Assembly: GCA_049515655.1 (NCBI GenBank)
Contig: JBEKTW010000001.1
Span: forward strand, 386,509-450,508
From: JBEKTW01 sp049515655
Lineage (GTDB): Bacteria > Bacteroidota > Ignavibacteria > UBA10030 > SZUA-254
Reading direction: 5' to 3'
DNA: 64,000 bases
Shown here piece by piece: positions 27,532 to 37,800 of the stretch. The translations under genes were made by a program, and so were the position numbers. Numbering within the stretch: position 1 is the first letter of the stretch; every line of letters starts with the position of its first letter. The notes below the pieces were generated by a model. The model had not been told where the DNA came from and did no database searches. It saw only the letters and a list, made by a program, of their open reading frames with translations.

Positions 27532-29226
27532 ATGAGACTAAGTAAGTATTTTATACCGACGTTGAAAGAGGTACCTTCCGATGCGGTGATGCCGAGCCAT
27601 CAGCTCATGCTCCGCGCGGGTATGATCCGGCCGCTGGGGGCGGGAGTGTATTCATTTTTGCCACTCGGGTATCGAGTGCTCAGGAGAGCAATGGAAATCG
27701 TTCGTGATGAAATGGACGCGATCGGCGGGCAGGAGTTTTATTTGCCCGCGTTGAACCCGCTTGAGCTGTGGGAGGAGACAGGTCGTGTGAAAGCGTTCGG
27801 AGATATTCTCTTTCACATCAAGAATCGACCACTCGTCCTCGCTCCGACGCATGAGGAAGTCATCTGCCACATCGCGAAGCATCATATCCGATCCTATCGC
27901 GACCTGCCGCAGATCTGGTATCAAATCCAGACGAAGTTTCGAAATGAGCCTCGTCCGCGTTCTGGCGTTATCAGGGGTCGACAATTCATCATGAAAGACT
28001 CCTACAGTCTTGACGCTAGCTGGCCGGGTTTGGACAAGAGTTACGAACTGCACGCGGAAGCCTACAAGAAGATCTTTACACGCGCTGACCTGAAATTCTT
28101 CATCGTCGGCGCGTCGAGCGGGTCGATGGGCGGTAGCGCTTCACAGGAGTTCATGATCGAATCGGATGCGGGAGAGGATACATGCGTTCTCTGTGATAGC
28201 TGCGTGTACGCTGCGAATCTCGAGGTGGCTGTCTCTGGTGTTTCAAAGGCGCATCGTGACGGACAGAGCCGGCCTCTCGAGGAGATTCACACTCCGGACA
28301 TAAAAACCATCAACGACCTTGTGAAATTTCTTAAGGTCGATGAGCAGCGGCTTGCCAAGTCCCTCGTCTACATGCTGGAGAAGACGCCTGTTCTCGTACT
28401 TATGATGGGAAATGACCAACTCAACGAATCGAAACTATCGTCGGTGTTGGGTGGCGAGGTACGCCCGTTGCAGCCGGAGGAATTGCAGGCATTGACCGGC
28501 GCTGATGCCGGCTCGATCGGGCCGGTCGGGCTCAAGGGTTTTCGGGTTATCGCCGACAAGCGACTCGAAGGTGCTAATAATCTTATCAGCGGAGCTAACA
28601 AGAACGATTATCATATTGCGAATATTGATCTTCAGCGTGACGCGGTTGTCGATGGCTACCACGATTTGCGTGTCGTTCTGCCCGGAGAACCGTGCGGAAA
28701 GTGCGGAAAACCCTTGCGCGTCGTCAAAGCCATCGAGCTCGGGCACGTGTTCAAGCTTGGGACGAAATATGCTGACGCCATGAAGGCGACGTTCCTGGAT
28801 GAGCATGGCAAGGAAAAGCCGATCGTCATGGGGAGCTACGGTATTGGCGTCGAGCGCATCGTCGCCTGCCATATCGAACAGCACCACGACAAACACGGCA
28901 TCGTCTGGAGCAAGGTCCTGGCGCCGTTTCAGGTCCACCTGGTCGTGGTGAATGCCGATAACGAGAAAGTAGTCGCCGTTGCAGACAAGCTCTATGAACG
29001 GCTCCAGGAGTCGCTCATCGACGCGCTGTATGACGACCGCAATGACGTAAGCCCCGGATTCAAATTCAAGGATGCCGACTTGCTCGGGATGCCTTGGCAG
29101 ATCATCGTTGGAGAGAAGCATGTCGTCAACGGCAATGTTGAAATCAAAGAGCGGCGGACGGGGAAGCGGGATATCATTGAAATCGGTAAGGCCGTCAGCC
29201 TCATAGAGAAGTACCTGGAGACGTAG
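27532..29226 (+). CDS. proS: prolyl-tRNA synthetase, bacterial type
   Basis: A 564-residue class II synthetase. Motif 1 lies near PLGYRVLRRAMEIV, motif 2 is KFRNEPRPRSGVIRGRQFIM (about 143-162) and motif 3 is GSYGIGVERIV (about 434). Between motifs 2 and 3 is the roughly 180-residue INS editing domain (LAKSLVYMLEKTPVLVLM and neighbours), which hydrolyses misacylated Ala-tRNAPro. The C-terminal anticodon-binding domain ends the protein. Length and the INS domain identify the bacterial (ProS type 1) form. Confidence 0.95.
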   Translation: MRLSKYFIPTLKEVPSDAVMPSHQLMLRAGMIRPLGAGVYSFLPLGYRVLRRAMEIVRDEMDAIGGQEFYLPALNPLELWEETGRVKAFGDILFHIKNRPLVLAPTHEEVICHIAKHHIRSYRDLPQIWYQIQTKFRNEPRPRSGVIRGRQFIMKDSYSLDASWPGLDKSYELHAEAYKKIFTRADLKFFIVGASSGSMGGSASQEFMIESDAGEDTCVLCDSCVYAANLEVAVSGVSKAHRDGQSRPLEEIHTPDIKTINDLVKFLKVDEQRLAKSLVYMLEKTPVLVLMMGNDQLNESKLSSVLGGEVRPLQPEELQALTGADAGSIGPVGLKGFRVIADKRLEGANNLISGANKNDYHIANIDLQRDAVVDGYHDLRVVLPGEPCGKCGKPLRVVKAIELGHVFKLGTKYADAMKATFLDEHGKEKPIVMGSYGIGVERIVACHIEQHHDKHGIVWSKVLAPFQVHLVVVNADNEKVVAVADKLYERLQESLIDALYDDRNDVSPGFKFKDADLLGMPWQIIVGEKHVVNGNVEIKERRTGKRDIIEIGKAVSLIEKYLET

Positions 29227-29237
29227 ACATTGGTCAT

Positions 29238-29279
29238 TTCCCGACCACTAAGGTCGGGAAGCTCGGAAGTTTCTTTTTC
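29238..29279 (+). terminator. hairpin after proS, possible terminator
   Basis: A perfect 9 bp inverted repeat (TTCCCGACC at 29238-29246, GGTCGGGAA at 29252-29260) with a 5-base loop lies 12 bp after the proS stop. A T-rich run (TTTCTTTTT) follows 10 bp later, so the fit to a canonical terminator is partial. Confidence 0.55.
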
Positions 29280-29320
29280 CCTTCGTTGATTTCGTACTCG
29301 GTGAGATCATAAGACACTTC

Positions 29321-32300
29321 ATGCCGGAATTCATTCATCTCCATAACCATTCACACTACAGTCTGCTCGACGGTGCCGCAACCATCGAGGGACTGGTCCA
29401 GGCCGCCGTTGAAAACGAGATGCCGGCGGTGGCGTTGACCGACCACGGAGTGATGTTTGGGGCAATCGAGCTCTATAAGACGGCGAAGAAAGCCGGTATC
29501 AAACCCGTCATCGGCTGTGAAATGTATATCGTAACAAAGGGGTCGCGCTTCGACAAGGAAGTCAACGCGAAGAGCATGGCGCAGGGCCAGGGACGCGGCA
29601 TCTATCATCATCTCGTGCTGCTGGCGAAGAATATCACCGGCTATCACAATCTAGTCAAACTGTGCACGCTCGGCCACACGGAGGGATACTACTACAAGCC
29701 GCGCATTGACATGGAATTGTTGCGCCAATACTCGGAGGGTCTTATCGCACTTTCTGCCTGTCCGGCCGGTGTTGTGGCGGCTCATCTTGTGAACGGAAAC
29801 TATTCTGCAGCTCGAGAGATGAGTATTGAGTTCAAGGAGATTTTCCGCGATAATTTCTATCTCGAGGTTCAGAATCACTTCCTTGATAAGGAGAAGCCAA
29901 TTCTTGAAGGAATGCCGAAGTTGGCAAAAGAGCTCGGCATCAAGCTGATTGCAACGAACGACATCCACTATCTCCGCCAGGAGCACGCTGTCGCTCACAA
30001 CGTCATGCTCATGATTCCAGATTCGAGCGCGTTGAACACCACCGATTATCACCAGCTTCGTTACCAAACCGACCAGATTTATTTCAAATCAGCCGAGGAG
30101 ATGTGTCGCCTGTTCCGCGATTATCCGGAGGCGATAGAATCGACTCTCGAGGTCGAGGAGAAAATTGAACGGTATCCAGTCGGTCCCGAAAAGCCGTACA
30201 TGCCCAACTTCCCCATACCGGCTAATGCCGGAGTGACGACACTCGAAGGGTATCTTGATGAGCTTGCCCACAAAGGTTTGGAGAATCGGTATCCGTCTGT
30301 GACGCCGGAAATTCACGCCCGTCTCGAACATGAACTGGCCATTATCAAGAAGATGGGCTATGCCGGGTACTTCCTTATCACGCAAGATTTCATCAATGCG
30401 GCAAGAGGGATGGGAATCAGTGTCGGTCCAGGCCGCGGAAGCGCGGCGGGGAGTCTTGTGTCGTACGCGCTCGGGATTACCAATGTGGACCCGCTCAAGT
30501 ATGACCTTCTGTTCGAGCGCTTTCTCAATCCCGACCGTATCAGCATGCCGGACATCGACATCGATTTTTCGGATGACCGGCGGGATGATGTCATCAATTA
30601 CGTGAAGCAAAAGTATGGAGCGGATTCCGTTGCGCAGATCATCACCTTCGGCACCCTGTCGACGCGCGCGGTCATCAAGGATGTGGCAAGAGTTCTCGGG
30701 GTTCCGCTGAACGTCGCCGAGTCGATTACCAAGCTCATACCGGTTTTTCAGGGAAAAGTGACCCCGCTCGCGGAAGCGCTGGCCACAATCCCGGAATTGA
30801 AGTGGGTGAAGGAAAGTCCCGATGAGAAAATAAAAGAACTGATCGATATTTCCCTCGTCCTTGAAGGGATGAATCGAAATTCTTCGACGCACGCGGCCGG
30901 CGTTGTCGTCGCTCCCGGTCCGCTCAGTGATTACGTCCCGCTCTACAAAACGCCGCAAACAGAGGTGATGACGCAATACAACATGATCGACCTTGAGGAC
31001 GCGGGTCTCTTGAAGATGGATTTTCTGGGATTGCGAACGCTCACGGTTATTGACAATGCTCTCCGGCTCATCCGGCAAAACCATGGTGTCGAGCTCAACC
31101 TGGACACGCTGCCGGAAGACGACCATCTGACCTTTGAGTTGTTCGGCAAGGGGCATACCGTGGGAGTATTTCAATTTGAATCTTCGGGTATGCGCGACTG
31201 GCTGCGAAAACTGAAGCCGACGTCGATCAGCGACCTGGTCGCCATGAACGCGCTGTATCGTCCCGGGCCGATGGAAATGATCGGGGAGTTCATTCAACGC
31301 AAGCAGGGCCTTCAAAAGATCGAGTACGTTCACCCGAAGCTCGAGCCAATCCTCAAGGAAACCTACGGCGTCATTGTCTATCAGGAACAGGTCATGAAGA
31401 TCGCGAGTGAGGTCGCGGGATTTTCGCTGGCGAAAGCCGACTTGATGCGCCGCGCAATGGGGAAGAAAGACAAGGAGCTGATGTCAAAGCAGCGGGAGGA
31501 ATTCGTGACAGGAGCGGTCAAACGCGGTTTCGCAAAAAAAATCGCCGGCGAGATCTTTGATTTGATCAACAAATTTGCCTCCTACGGGTTCAATAAATCT
31601 CACAGTGTCGCGTATTCTGTGATCGCCTATCAGACCGGATACATCAAGGCGCATTATCCCGCAGAGTTCATGGCGGCGACGATGTCTGCCGAGATCGGCG
31701 ATATCGATTACATCGTGCAGCTGATCGAGGAGTGTAGGAAGATGAACCTGCGTGTTTTTCCTCCCGACGTCAATGAGAGCGATGTCCATTTCGTGGCCGG
31801 ACAACAGGGAATTCGCTTCGGAATGAGCGCGATCAAGAATGTCGGCGTCAGTGCGGTGGAGACAATCATGAAGGCACGAACGGAAGGTGGTCGTTTCGAG
31901 AATGTATTCGATTTTTGCCGGCGCGTAGACCTCAGATTGGTCAATAAGAAAACACTGGAATCCCTCATCCGGGCGGGCGCGTGCGATTCGCTGGGAGGAC
32001 ATCGGGCGCAGCTGTTTGAATGCGTGGAAAAGGCTATCCAGTTTGGTCAGCATGACCAGGGGTATCAACTCGTGGGGCAGTCCACGCTTTTTGAAGGAGG
32101 AGTGTCCGCGGCAAGAGTCTCCCATTTCCCGCCACTGCCGGAATGCGCTCCATGGACAGAGAGCGAGAAGCTTCAACGAGAGAAAAATGTGCTCGGGTTC
32201 TATGTATCGGGACATCCCTTGCTGAAATACGAGATGGAGGTAACCGCGTACTCGACGGCGACACTCGGAGACGCCGCGACCGTCAAACCCGGTTCCGTTG

Positions 32301-32794
32301 TCCGAGCATGCGGGATCGTGACCGCTCTTAAGAAAAAAGTGGATAAGAAAGGGAACATGATGGCGTTTGTAACGTTGCAGGATTTTTCCGGCAAGGGCGA
32401 ATGCATCGTGTTTTCCGACGCGTATCGACTCCACCAAAATCACCTTCATCCCGAAGCAATGATCATGGTTATTGGGAAAGCTGAGCATGCGGGCGATTCG
32501 CTCCGGATCATTGTCAATGAAGTGTACCCCATGGAGCAGGTGCGCCAGAAGTTCACGAAGAGCATCACTCTTTCATTGAATCTCAATGACGTGACGGAAC
32601 AAACGATCACCCGTTTACGGGAGGTTGCTGAACGACATCGCGGTAAATGCTCCTGTTACATCAGCGTGGCGGCGGGAGAGCAGGTACCCCCGGTCCGGTT
32701 TAGATCCGTAAAGTTCTGCATCGAACCGACCGACCAGTTTATATCAGATATCGAGAATATCCTCGGTCCCAGGAGTGTTAGGATTTCATTGTAG
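29321..32794 (+). CDS. dnaE: DNA polymerase III alpha subunit
   Basis: A 1157-residue replicative polymerase. The PHP domain opens the protein (FIHLHNHSHYSLLDG). The C-family polymerase active site includes GPGRGSAAGSLVSYALG near residue 368 and PDIDIDFSDDRR near 410 with catalytic aspartates. A tandem helix-hairpin-helix and a C-terminal OB-fold (VVRACGIVTALKKKVDKKG) that contacts single-stranded DNA follow. Length and order fit DnaE1-type enzymes. Confidence 0.96.
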   Translation: MPEFIHLHNHSHYSLLDGAATIEGLVQAAVENEMPAVALTDHGVMFGAIELYKTAKKAGIKPVIGCEMYIVTKGSRFDKEVNAKSMAQGQGRGIYHHLVLLAKNITGYHNLVKLCTLGHTEGYYYKPRIDMELLRQYSEGLIALSACPAGVVAAHLVNGNYSAAREMSIEFKEIFRDNFYLEVQNHFLDKEKPILEGMPKLAKELGIKLIATNDIHYLRQEHAVAHNVMLMIPDSSALNTTDYHQLRYQTDQIYFKSAEEMCRLFRDYPEAIESTLEVEEKIERYPVGPEKPYMPNFPIPANAGVTTLEGYLDELAHKGLENRYPSVTPEIHARLEHELAIIKKMGYAGYFLITQDFINAARGMGISVGPGRGSAAGSLVSYALGITNVDPLKYDLLFERFLNPDRISMPDIDIDFSDDRRDDVINYVKQKYGADSVAQIITFGTLSTRAVIKDVARVLGVPLNVAESITKLIPVFQGKVTPLAEALATIPELKWVKESPDEKIKELIDISLVLEGMNRNSSTHAAGVVVAPGPLSDYVPLYKTPQTEVMTQYNMIDLEDAGLLKMDFLGLRTLTVIDNALRLIRQNHGVELNLDTLPEDDHLTFELFGKGHTVGVFQFESSGMRDWLRKLKPTSISDLVAMNALYRPGPMEMIGEFIQRKQGLQKIEYVHPKLEPILKETYGVIVYQEQVMKIASEVAGFSLAKADLMRRAMGKKDKELMSKQREEFVTGAVKRGFAKKIAGEIFDLINKFASYGFNKSHSVAYSVIAYQTGYIKAHYPAEFMAATMSAEIGDIDYIVQLIEECRKMNLRVFPPDVNESDVHFVAGQQGIRFGMSAIKNVGVSAVETIMKARTEGGRFENVFDFCRRVDLRLVNKKTLESLIRAGACDSLGGHRAQLFECVEKAIQFGQHDQGYQLVGQSTLFEGGVSAARVSHFPPLPECAPWTESEKLQREKNVLGFYVSGHPLLKYEMEVTAYSTATLGDAATVKPGSVVRACGIVTALKKKVDKKGNMMAFVTLQDFSGKGECIVFSDAYRLHQNHLHPEAMIMVIGKAEHAGDSLRIIVNEVYPMEQVRQKFTKSITLSLNLNDVTEQTITRLREVAERHRGKCSCYISVAAGEQVPPVRFRSVKFCIEPTDQFISDIENILGPRSVRISL

Positions 32795-32850
32795 TTTTTC
32801 TTAAATTCAAAAAATTTAGCTTGTGAATTGTTCCAGGAAAGGATAGTGTA

Positions 32851-33174
32851 ATGAAACCAGTTCAGGTCGAAGATACAAATTTTCAGGCCGAAGTATTGAA
32901 TTCAAGTATTCCGGTGCTCGTTGATTTTTGGGCGGTCTGGTGTGGACCATGCAAGATGATAGCTCCGGTCGTGGAGGATCTGGCAAAAGACTATGACGGG
33001 AAATTAAAAGTTATGAAAATGGATGTCGACTCGAATCCGAAGACAGCTATGCAGTACGGCATTCGTAGTATTCCTACCTTACTCGTTTTCAAGGGCGGTC
33101 AGGTTGTGGAGCAGATCGTCGGCGCAGTGCCGAAACGACATCTCGTTGATAAAGTAACGCCGCATCTGGGCTAA
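32851..33174 (+). CDS. trxA: thioredoxin
   Basis: A 107-residue cytoplasmic disulfide reductant. The active site is WAVWCGPCKM at about residues 28-37 (WCGPC; the residue two before the first Cys is Val rather than Pro/Glu). The cis-proline appears in RSIPTLLVF near 74. There is no signal peptide. AAGGATAGTGT precedes the ATG. Confidence 0.95.
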   Translation: MKPVQVEDTNFQAEVLNSSIPVLVDFWAVWCGPCKMIAPVVEDLAKDYDGKLKVMKMDVDSNPKTAMQYGIRSIPTLLVFKGGQVVEQIVGAVPKRHLVDKVTPHLG

Positions 33175-33191
33175 TGCCCGGGGCGGTTTTT
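33160..33191 (+). terminator. weak hairpin with T-run after thioredoxin
   Basis: CCGC/GCGG outer and GGGC/GCCC inner pairs flank a TAAT loop and are followed by TTTTTC. The stem overlaps the last trxA codons. Confidence 0.45.
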
Positions 33192-33841
33192 CTTGAACGT
33201 AGCGGAGGCAGAAGGGGAGGCAGGCGAACTCCCGATTCCTGATTTACGCCAACCAGAAGGGTTCATTTCTTACCGAGTGACACAGCGCACGCAAAGGAGG
33301 GTCATCCCTAACCCTTCAATTTCAAGTATTAGCGGCGAATAAGTCGATATTTTTAGCGAGCGATTAGCCCGATTTGAGCGACTAAGATGAAGAATTGGTT
33401 AATCGCAAAATTTCTATGTGTTTATAAAAAAAATCATTTAAGGGAATCTAACCTTCCGGGTATTGACTTGTTCCGTAATTTGAAGTAAATTGTGCTTAAG
33501 GATGCTGTACTCAAAGAAAAATATCGTCGGCTCGATGATTGTGAAAACGTGTTTTCGCGGTGATTATAGCACCCTGACAGTTGACGGATCATGAACTTAT
33601 AGAAGGATTCTCTTGGCGGCCATAATCCACCAGACATCGGTTGCATCACTAGGTTGCCTGCAGCCATGCAGCATGAGAATGCCTTTTTCCCCCTCCCGTG
33701 GTTCACGGTCTACCTCTTTTTTCCCCAGGCATTAACATCTTTTCTTGAAGCAATGCTCGAACACGACCCGAATGGAATCCTCAAAGCGTAAAACGTGCAA
33801 AACCACATATACCGTTCAAAACAATATGGAGGGACTCTGCC
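33192..33841. other. 650 bp gene-free leader region
   Basis: No convincing protein-coding frame on either strand. It contains a promoter-like pair at 33463-33491 and then a 350-base stretch before the next gene, with several short T-runs (CTTTTTCCCCC at 33690, CTCTTTTTTCCCC at 33714). That is long enough for a structured leader or a small RNA, but I see no known riboswitch core. Confidence 0.4.
33463..33491 (+). promoter_or_regulatory. promoter-like pair upstream of the HTH/B12-fold regulator
   Basis: TTGACT (33463-33468), 17 bp and TAAATT (33486-33491). It would give a transcript with a leader of about 340 bases before the start at 33842. Confidence 0.4.
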
Positions 33842-34771
33842 ATGAAGAGATATAACCCGCTGGAATCAGGTCGATACTATTCGACGCAGGAGTTGGCTCG
33901 ACTGTTTCGTGCGAACGAATCTACAGTGAAGCGATGGGCCGACACTGGGCGACTCCAATGCTTCAGGACTCCCGGCGGCCACAGAAAATTCACGTTCGAG
34001 CACGTCTCGGAGTTTCTCAACAAATATCATTATGAGATACTCCCGCCCCGCCTCCCCTTGTCCCGGGAAAACGGTACCCAGAAAGCAAGAGTGCCCGTTC
34101 ACGCAACGCTAGATGTTGTCAGGGGAGCGTACCTGGGAGAATCGACACGCCACAATATCCAGAGTCTTGAAGACGTTATCCATCGACGGTACAAACAAGG
34201 TGTAACGCTCGTCGAAATCTATGATAACGCTGTATTGAAAATAGCACGGGAGATAATGACCTCGCGGATCAAGGGGATTATCTCTGAAGTAGAGAAGCAC
34301 GTAGCCACCACATCGATCTTCGAGACACTTCTCCAGTTCACGTTCACCACGTTCAAACTTCCACCCAACGGCAACGTTGCGGTCTGCGGCTCCCGAACAA
34401 ACGGCTTGCAGGAAGTTGTCCTGTTTGGGACGGTACACTTGCTGGAATCGCTCGGGTGGAAGGTGTATAACCTCGGCTCCCACACTCCCGAGCCTGTGTT
34501 GAGGCATGCCGTCGAGACGTACAAGCCAGAGGTTGTCTGTGCTTCGATTGACTATCTCATTGCGCTCAATGATAAATCAAGCCTGCCTGCAGACACCGCG
34601 GGACAAGCGCAATATCTGTATTTCGATTTTTACGCTCAGGCCGACTACATCAGTGAATTGACCGGAATTGCATATCCGCAGAACGTCATACGGTCATACC
34701 GGAGCCTGCTGTCTCATCTTCAAGAAGTGCCCGCGCGCAATATCGAAAGTGATGAAGCCGATGCATTGTGA
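33842..34771 (+). CDS. helix-turn-helix regulator with B12-binding-like fold
   Basis: A 309-residue protein. Residues 12-60 form a MerR/excisionase-type DNA-binding domain (YYSTQELARLFRANESTVKRWADTG, then FRTPGGHRKF). Residues about 95-175 match the helical cap of CarH-like photoreceptors and methionine synthase in spacing. A Rossmann-like segment follows (NVAVCGSRTNGLQEVVLFG, then LGWKVYNLGSHTP). CarH-type proteins carry DxHxxG or ExHxxG here, with a His ligand to cobalt. This protein reads GSRTNGLQE, so the His is absent and cobalamin binding is doubtful. A possible -35/-10 lies 351 bp upstream. It directly precedes the surface-protein locus and may control it. Confidence 0.75.
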   Translation: MKRYNPLESGRYYSTQELARLFRANESTVKRWADTGRLQCFRTPGGHRKFTFEHVSEFLNKYHYEILPPRLPLSRENGTQKARVPVHATLDVVRGAYLGESTRHNIQSLEDVIHRRYKQGVTLVEIYDNAVLKIAREIMTSRIKGIISEVEKHVATTSIFETLLQFTFTTFKLPPNGNVAVCGSRTNGLQEVVLFGTVHLLESLGWKVYNLGSHTPEPVLRHAVETYKPEVVCASIDYLIALNDKSSLPADTAGQAQYLYFDFYAQADYISELTGIAYPQNVIRSYRSLLSHLQEVPARNIESDEADAL

Positions 34772-34838
34772 GCCCATGCGTGCAAGAAATGAACGGCAGT
34801 ACAAAATTCTTAATGATAATTATCTGTCGTAAAATCAG

Positions 34839-37800
34839 TTGAAGAGAGTTTTCTCCATAGCGTCTCACCTGTTCACGAAGCAACTCGAAAGAGGCTGCGG
34901 CTCCGGGAATTGTCTTGCCCGGCGCTGGCTGCCAGTGGTTGCAGAAGTTGCTGCTGGATTCCTGCTGTGGATGGCCTTGACCACGGAGGCCGCAGCCCAG
35001 AGTTGTGCGAACTACGCACCCGTCACGAGGACGACGGGAATAACCTATAATTCGATCTTTGGCTCGAGTCCGTCGTATTTCACGTGGAGAAACACTGCTT
35101 CAAACCAGAATGATGACAACAGAAGCTACCAGGCGCCCATCGGATTCGATTTCTACTACCTCGGTGTTCGCTACACCCAGTTCTCAGCAAACCTCAACGG
35201 GACAGTAGACTTTTCTGCGTCTGCGTCAGACGGCAACAACGGAGGGACGGGTCCGTATGGTCCAAACTACAACCACCTGTTTTCGACGGCGGGTAACACG
35301 AATCTGGCGCTTGCTCCGCTGTATGCCGACCTGTGGACAGCCGACTCCGAAGCGGTTCCTATTGCAACGTGCCTGGCATACATGGTCACCGGATCCGCTC
35401 CGAACAGGGTCTTGACTGTTGAATGGTTGAATTTTGATGAGTGGGATGTACCCATAAATTCGCCGGCCTACTCGATAAACATGCAGGTGAAGATATACGA
35501 ATCCACCGGGGTCATTCGGTTTGTTTACGGAACCATGACTACCGGCACTGTCCACGGTTCATATCCGTTGAGCTATACCTGCGGCATCAACGGCACGATT
35601 TCAGGTGCGCCAACGGCCGCTACGCTGCTCACTCAACAGACCGCCAATACGACCAATTTTAACAGTACGCCGCAGGATGCGCTCAACGCATTGCCTGCGT
35701 CCAATTCCATGTTAACGTTTACACCGCCCGCTCCTTCGGCGGCGCCAACGGGACTAAACTTTACCGGGGTATCCAAGTCAGGGATGACGCTAAACTGGAC
35801 GGACAATGCAAACAATGAAGACGGATATGTGATTTACAACTCGACGGACAATATAAACTTCACTTTTGTCTCACAGGTGGCGGCAGGTTCCACTTCTGCG
35901 CCGGTCGCGGGTCTCCTCTCAAATACAATGTATTACTGGAAGGTTTACGCCGTCACGGAAGGTGCCTTGAGTTCCCCCCTCCCCGGGAGCAAGGCTACAT
36001 TACCAGGTACAACATTCACGTCGATCCATAACACCGGCTGGGGCACAGCATCAACGTGGGACAAAAGTGCGGTTCCCGGTCCGGGCGACACGGTGATTAT
36101 TGCAAATGGGACTACCGTGTCGGTAGATGGCCTTGATTCATGCAAATTCCTTACTGTTGGCCAGGGGACCAGCGGGCAACTTACGATTGGGAACAGCGGC
36201 GTCGCAAGGACCCTCACAATTGGAGCGGATCTCACCGTGAACGCAGGAGCGACGATGACCATCGGCGCAACGGCGGCAACGCACACGATGACCATCGGCG
36301 CAAATGTCGTCAATAACGGTACGCTGAACCTGGCACCCGCCGCGAACCGCGTGTGCGACGTTACGTTCAACAAGAACGGGAATCAAACCATCTCCGGCAC
36401 AGGTGCAACGACCAATTTCGATAAGATCACGCTGAATATGGGGACATCCGTTGCCAATGTACTTGAAGTGGCTTCGACTAATTTCAGCGTTACCCCGACG
36501 AATTTTCTCACTCTCACGAACGGTATGTTCAAGCTGTCTACGGCGGCCACCATTACGCCGTTTACGGGGGCCGTGACCATTCCGCTTTCTGCCGGACTCT
36601 GGGTGAACAATGCAGGAGCGACCGTTTCGATGACAGGGGGAACAATCACGCTCTACGGAACACTGCACGCTACCGCAGGAAAGGTCAACATCGGAACTGC
36701 ATCCGACCAAAATCTCACATCCTACGGAGGAACAGAAATCATCGACGGAGGGACTGTGGACATCGCTGGCAGGTGCGATAATGCCGGTACAACCGTGCTT
36801 ACCTATTTCACGATGTCTTCGGGAACCCTCGTTATCGATACTGTTGGCTCGACGACGGCAGGCATCGCCCCCTTCAATATCACTGAAGTCGGGTCAACCT
36901 TCAATATGTCCGGCGGAACAATCATCATTCGAAGGCCCGGCAATGCGAATCTGGGATATGTGAATACGGGCGGCACCAATGGAACGGTGAATGGCGGCAT
37001 TGTACAGGTCGGGGACGCATCCACTCCGGCGACCCAGACAATGCAGATCAATTCGAGCATAACCGTACCGAACCTTGTCGTGAGCAATGGCATCGCGGTC
37101 ACCGCGCAGCTTGTCACAAACCCGTTAACGGTCTACGGGGGTGTAACGACTAATTCGGGAACATTCAATTCGAATGCTCTCAATATTTCTCTTGGTGGAA
37201 ACTGGGCGAACAACGGAGGCTCATTCCTGCCAACAACCGCAACGGTTACGTTTACCGGGAATTCTTCGGCCATCAATGGAACAGCGGCAGCGCAGACATT
37301 CAACAACATCGTAGTGAATAAGACTACCGGCCAGACGGAAAGCGTCGGAGGGAGCACGACGAGTCTAACCGTCAACGGGACGTTTACCGAGACGGCCGGC
37401 AACTTTACCGCTCCAGCCACTATGACGGTCGGCGGAACGGCGACACTGAGCTCGGGGACATTCACCGCAGGAACGAGCCTGAGCGTAGCAGGGGACTGGA
37501 TCAACAACGGCGGGACGTTGTCTGCCGGCGGGGGAACAACAGTCACGTTGAATGGAACTGTCGCCGAGGCGATCGGCGGAAGCACGCCAACAATCTTCAA
37601 TAATCTCACTCTTGCGAATACATCCGCATCCGTTTCCGGGAATACAAATTTCAATGTTGCAGGAACGATGACGGTCAATGCAAGCGCACTCTTTACTCCA
37701 GGTGCAGCGGTCGTTATCAACAACGCCGCTGCCGCCGGAACGATCACAGGATCAGGGACGGTGCAGGTTACCAGAACCGTGGCGACGGCAGATTACCTGA

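Noticed and set aside
30089..31333. 414-codon minus-strand frame inside dnaE
   Set aside because: Antisense shadow of the polymerase gene, rich in His/Arg as expected from codon mirroring.
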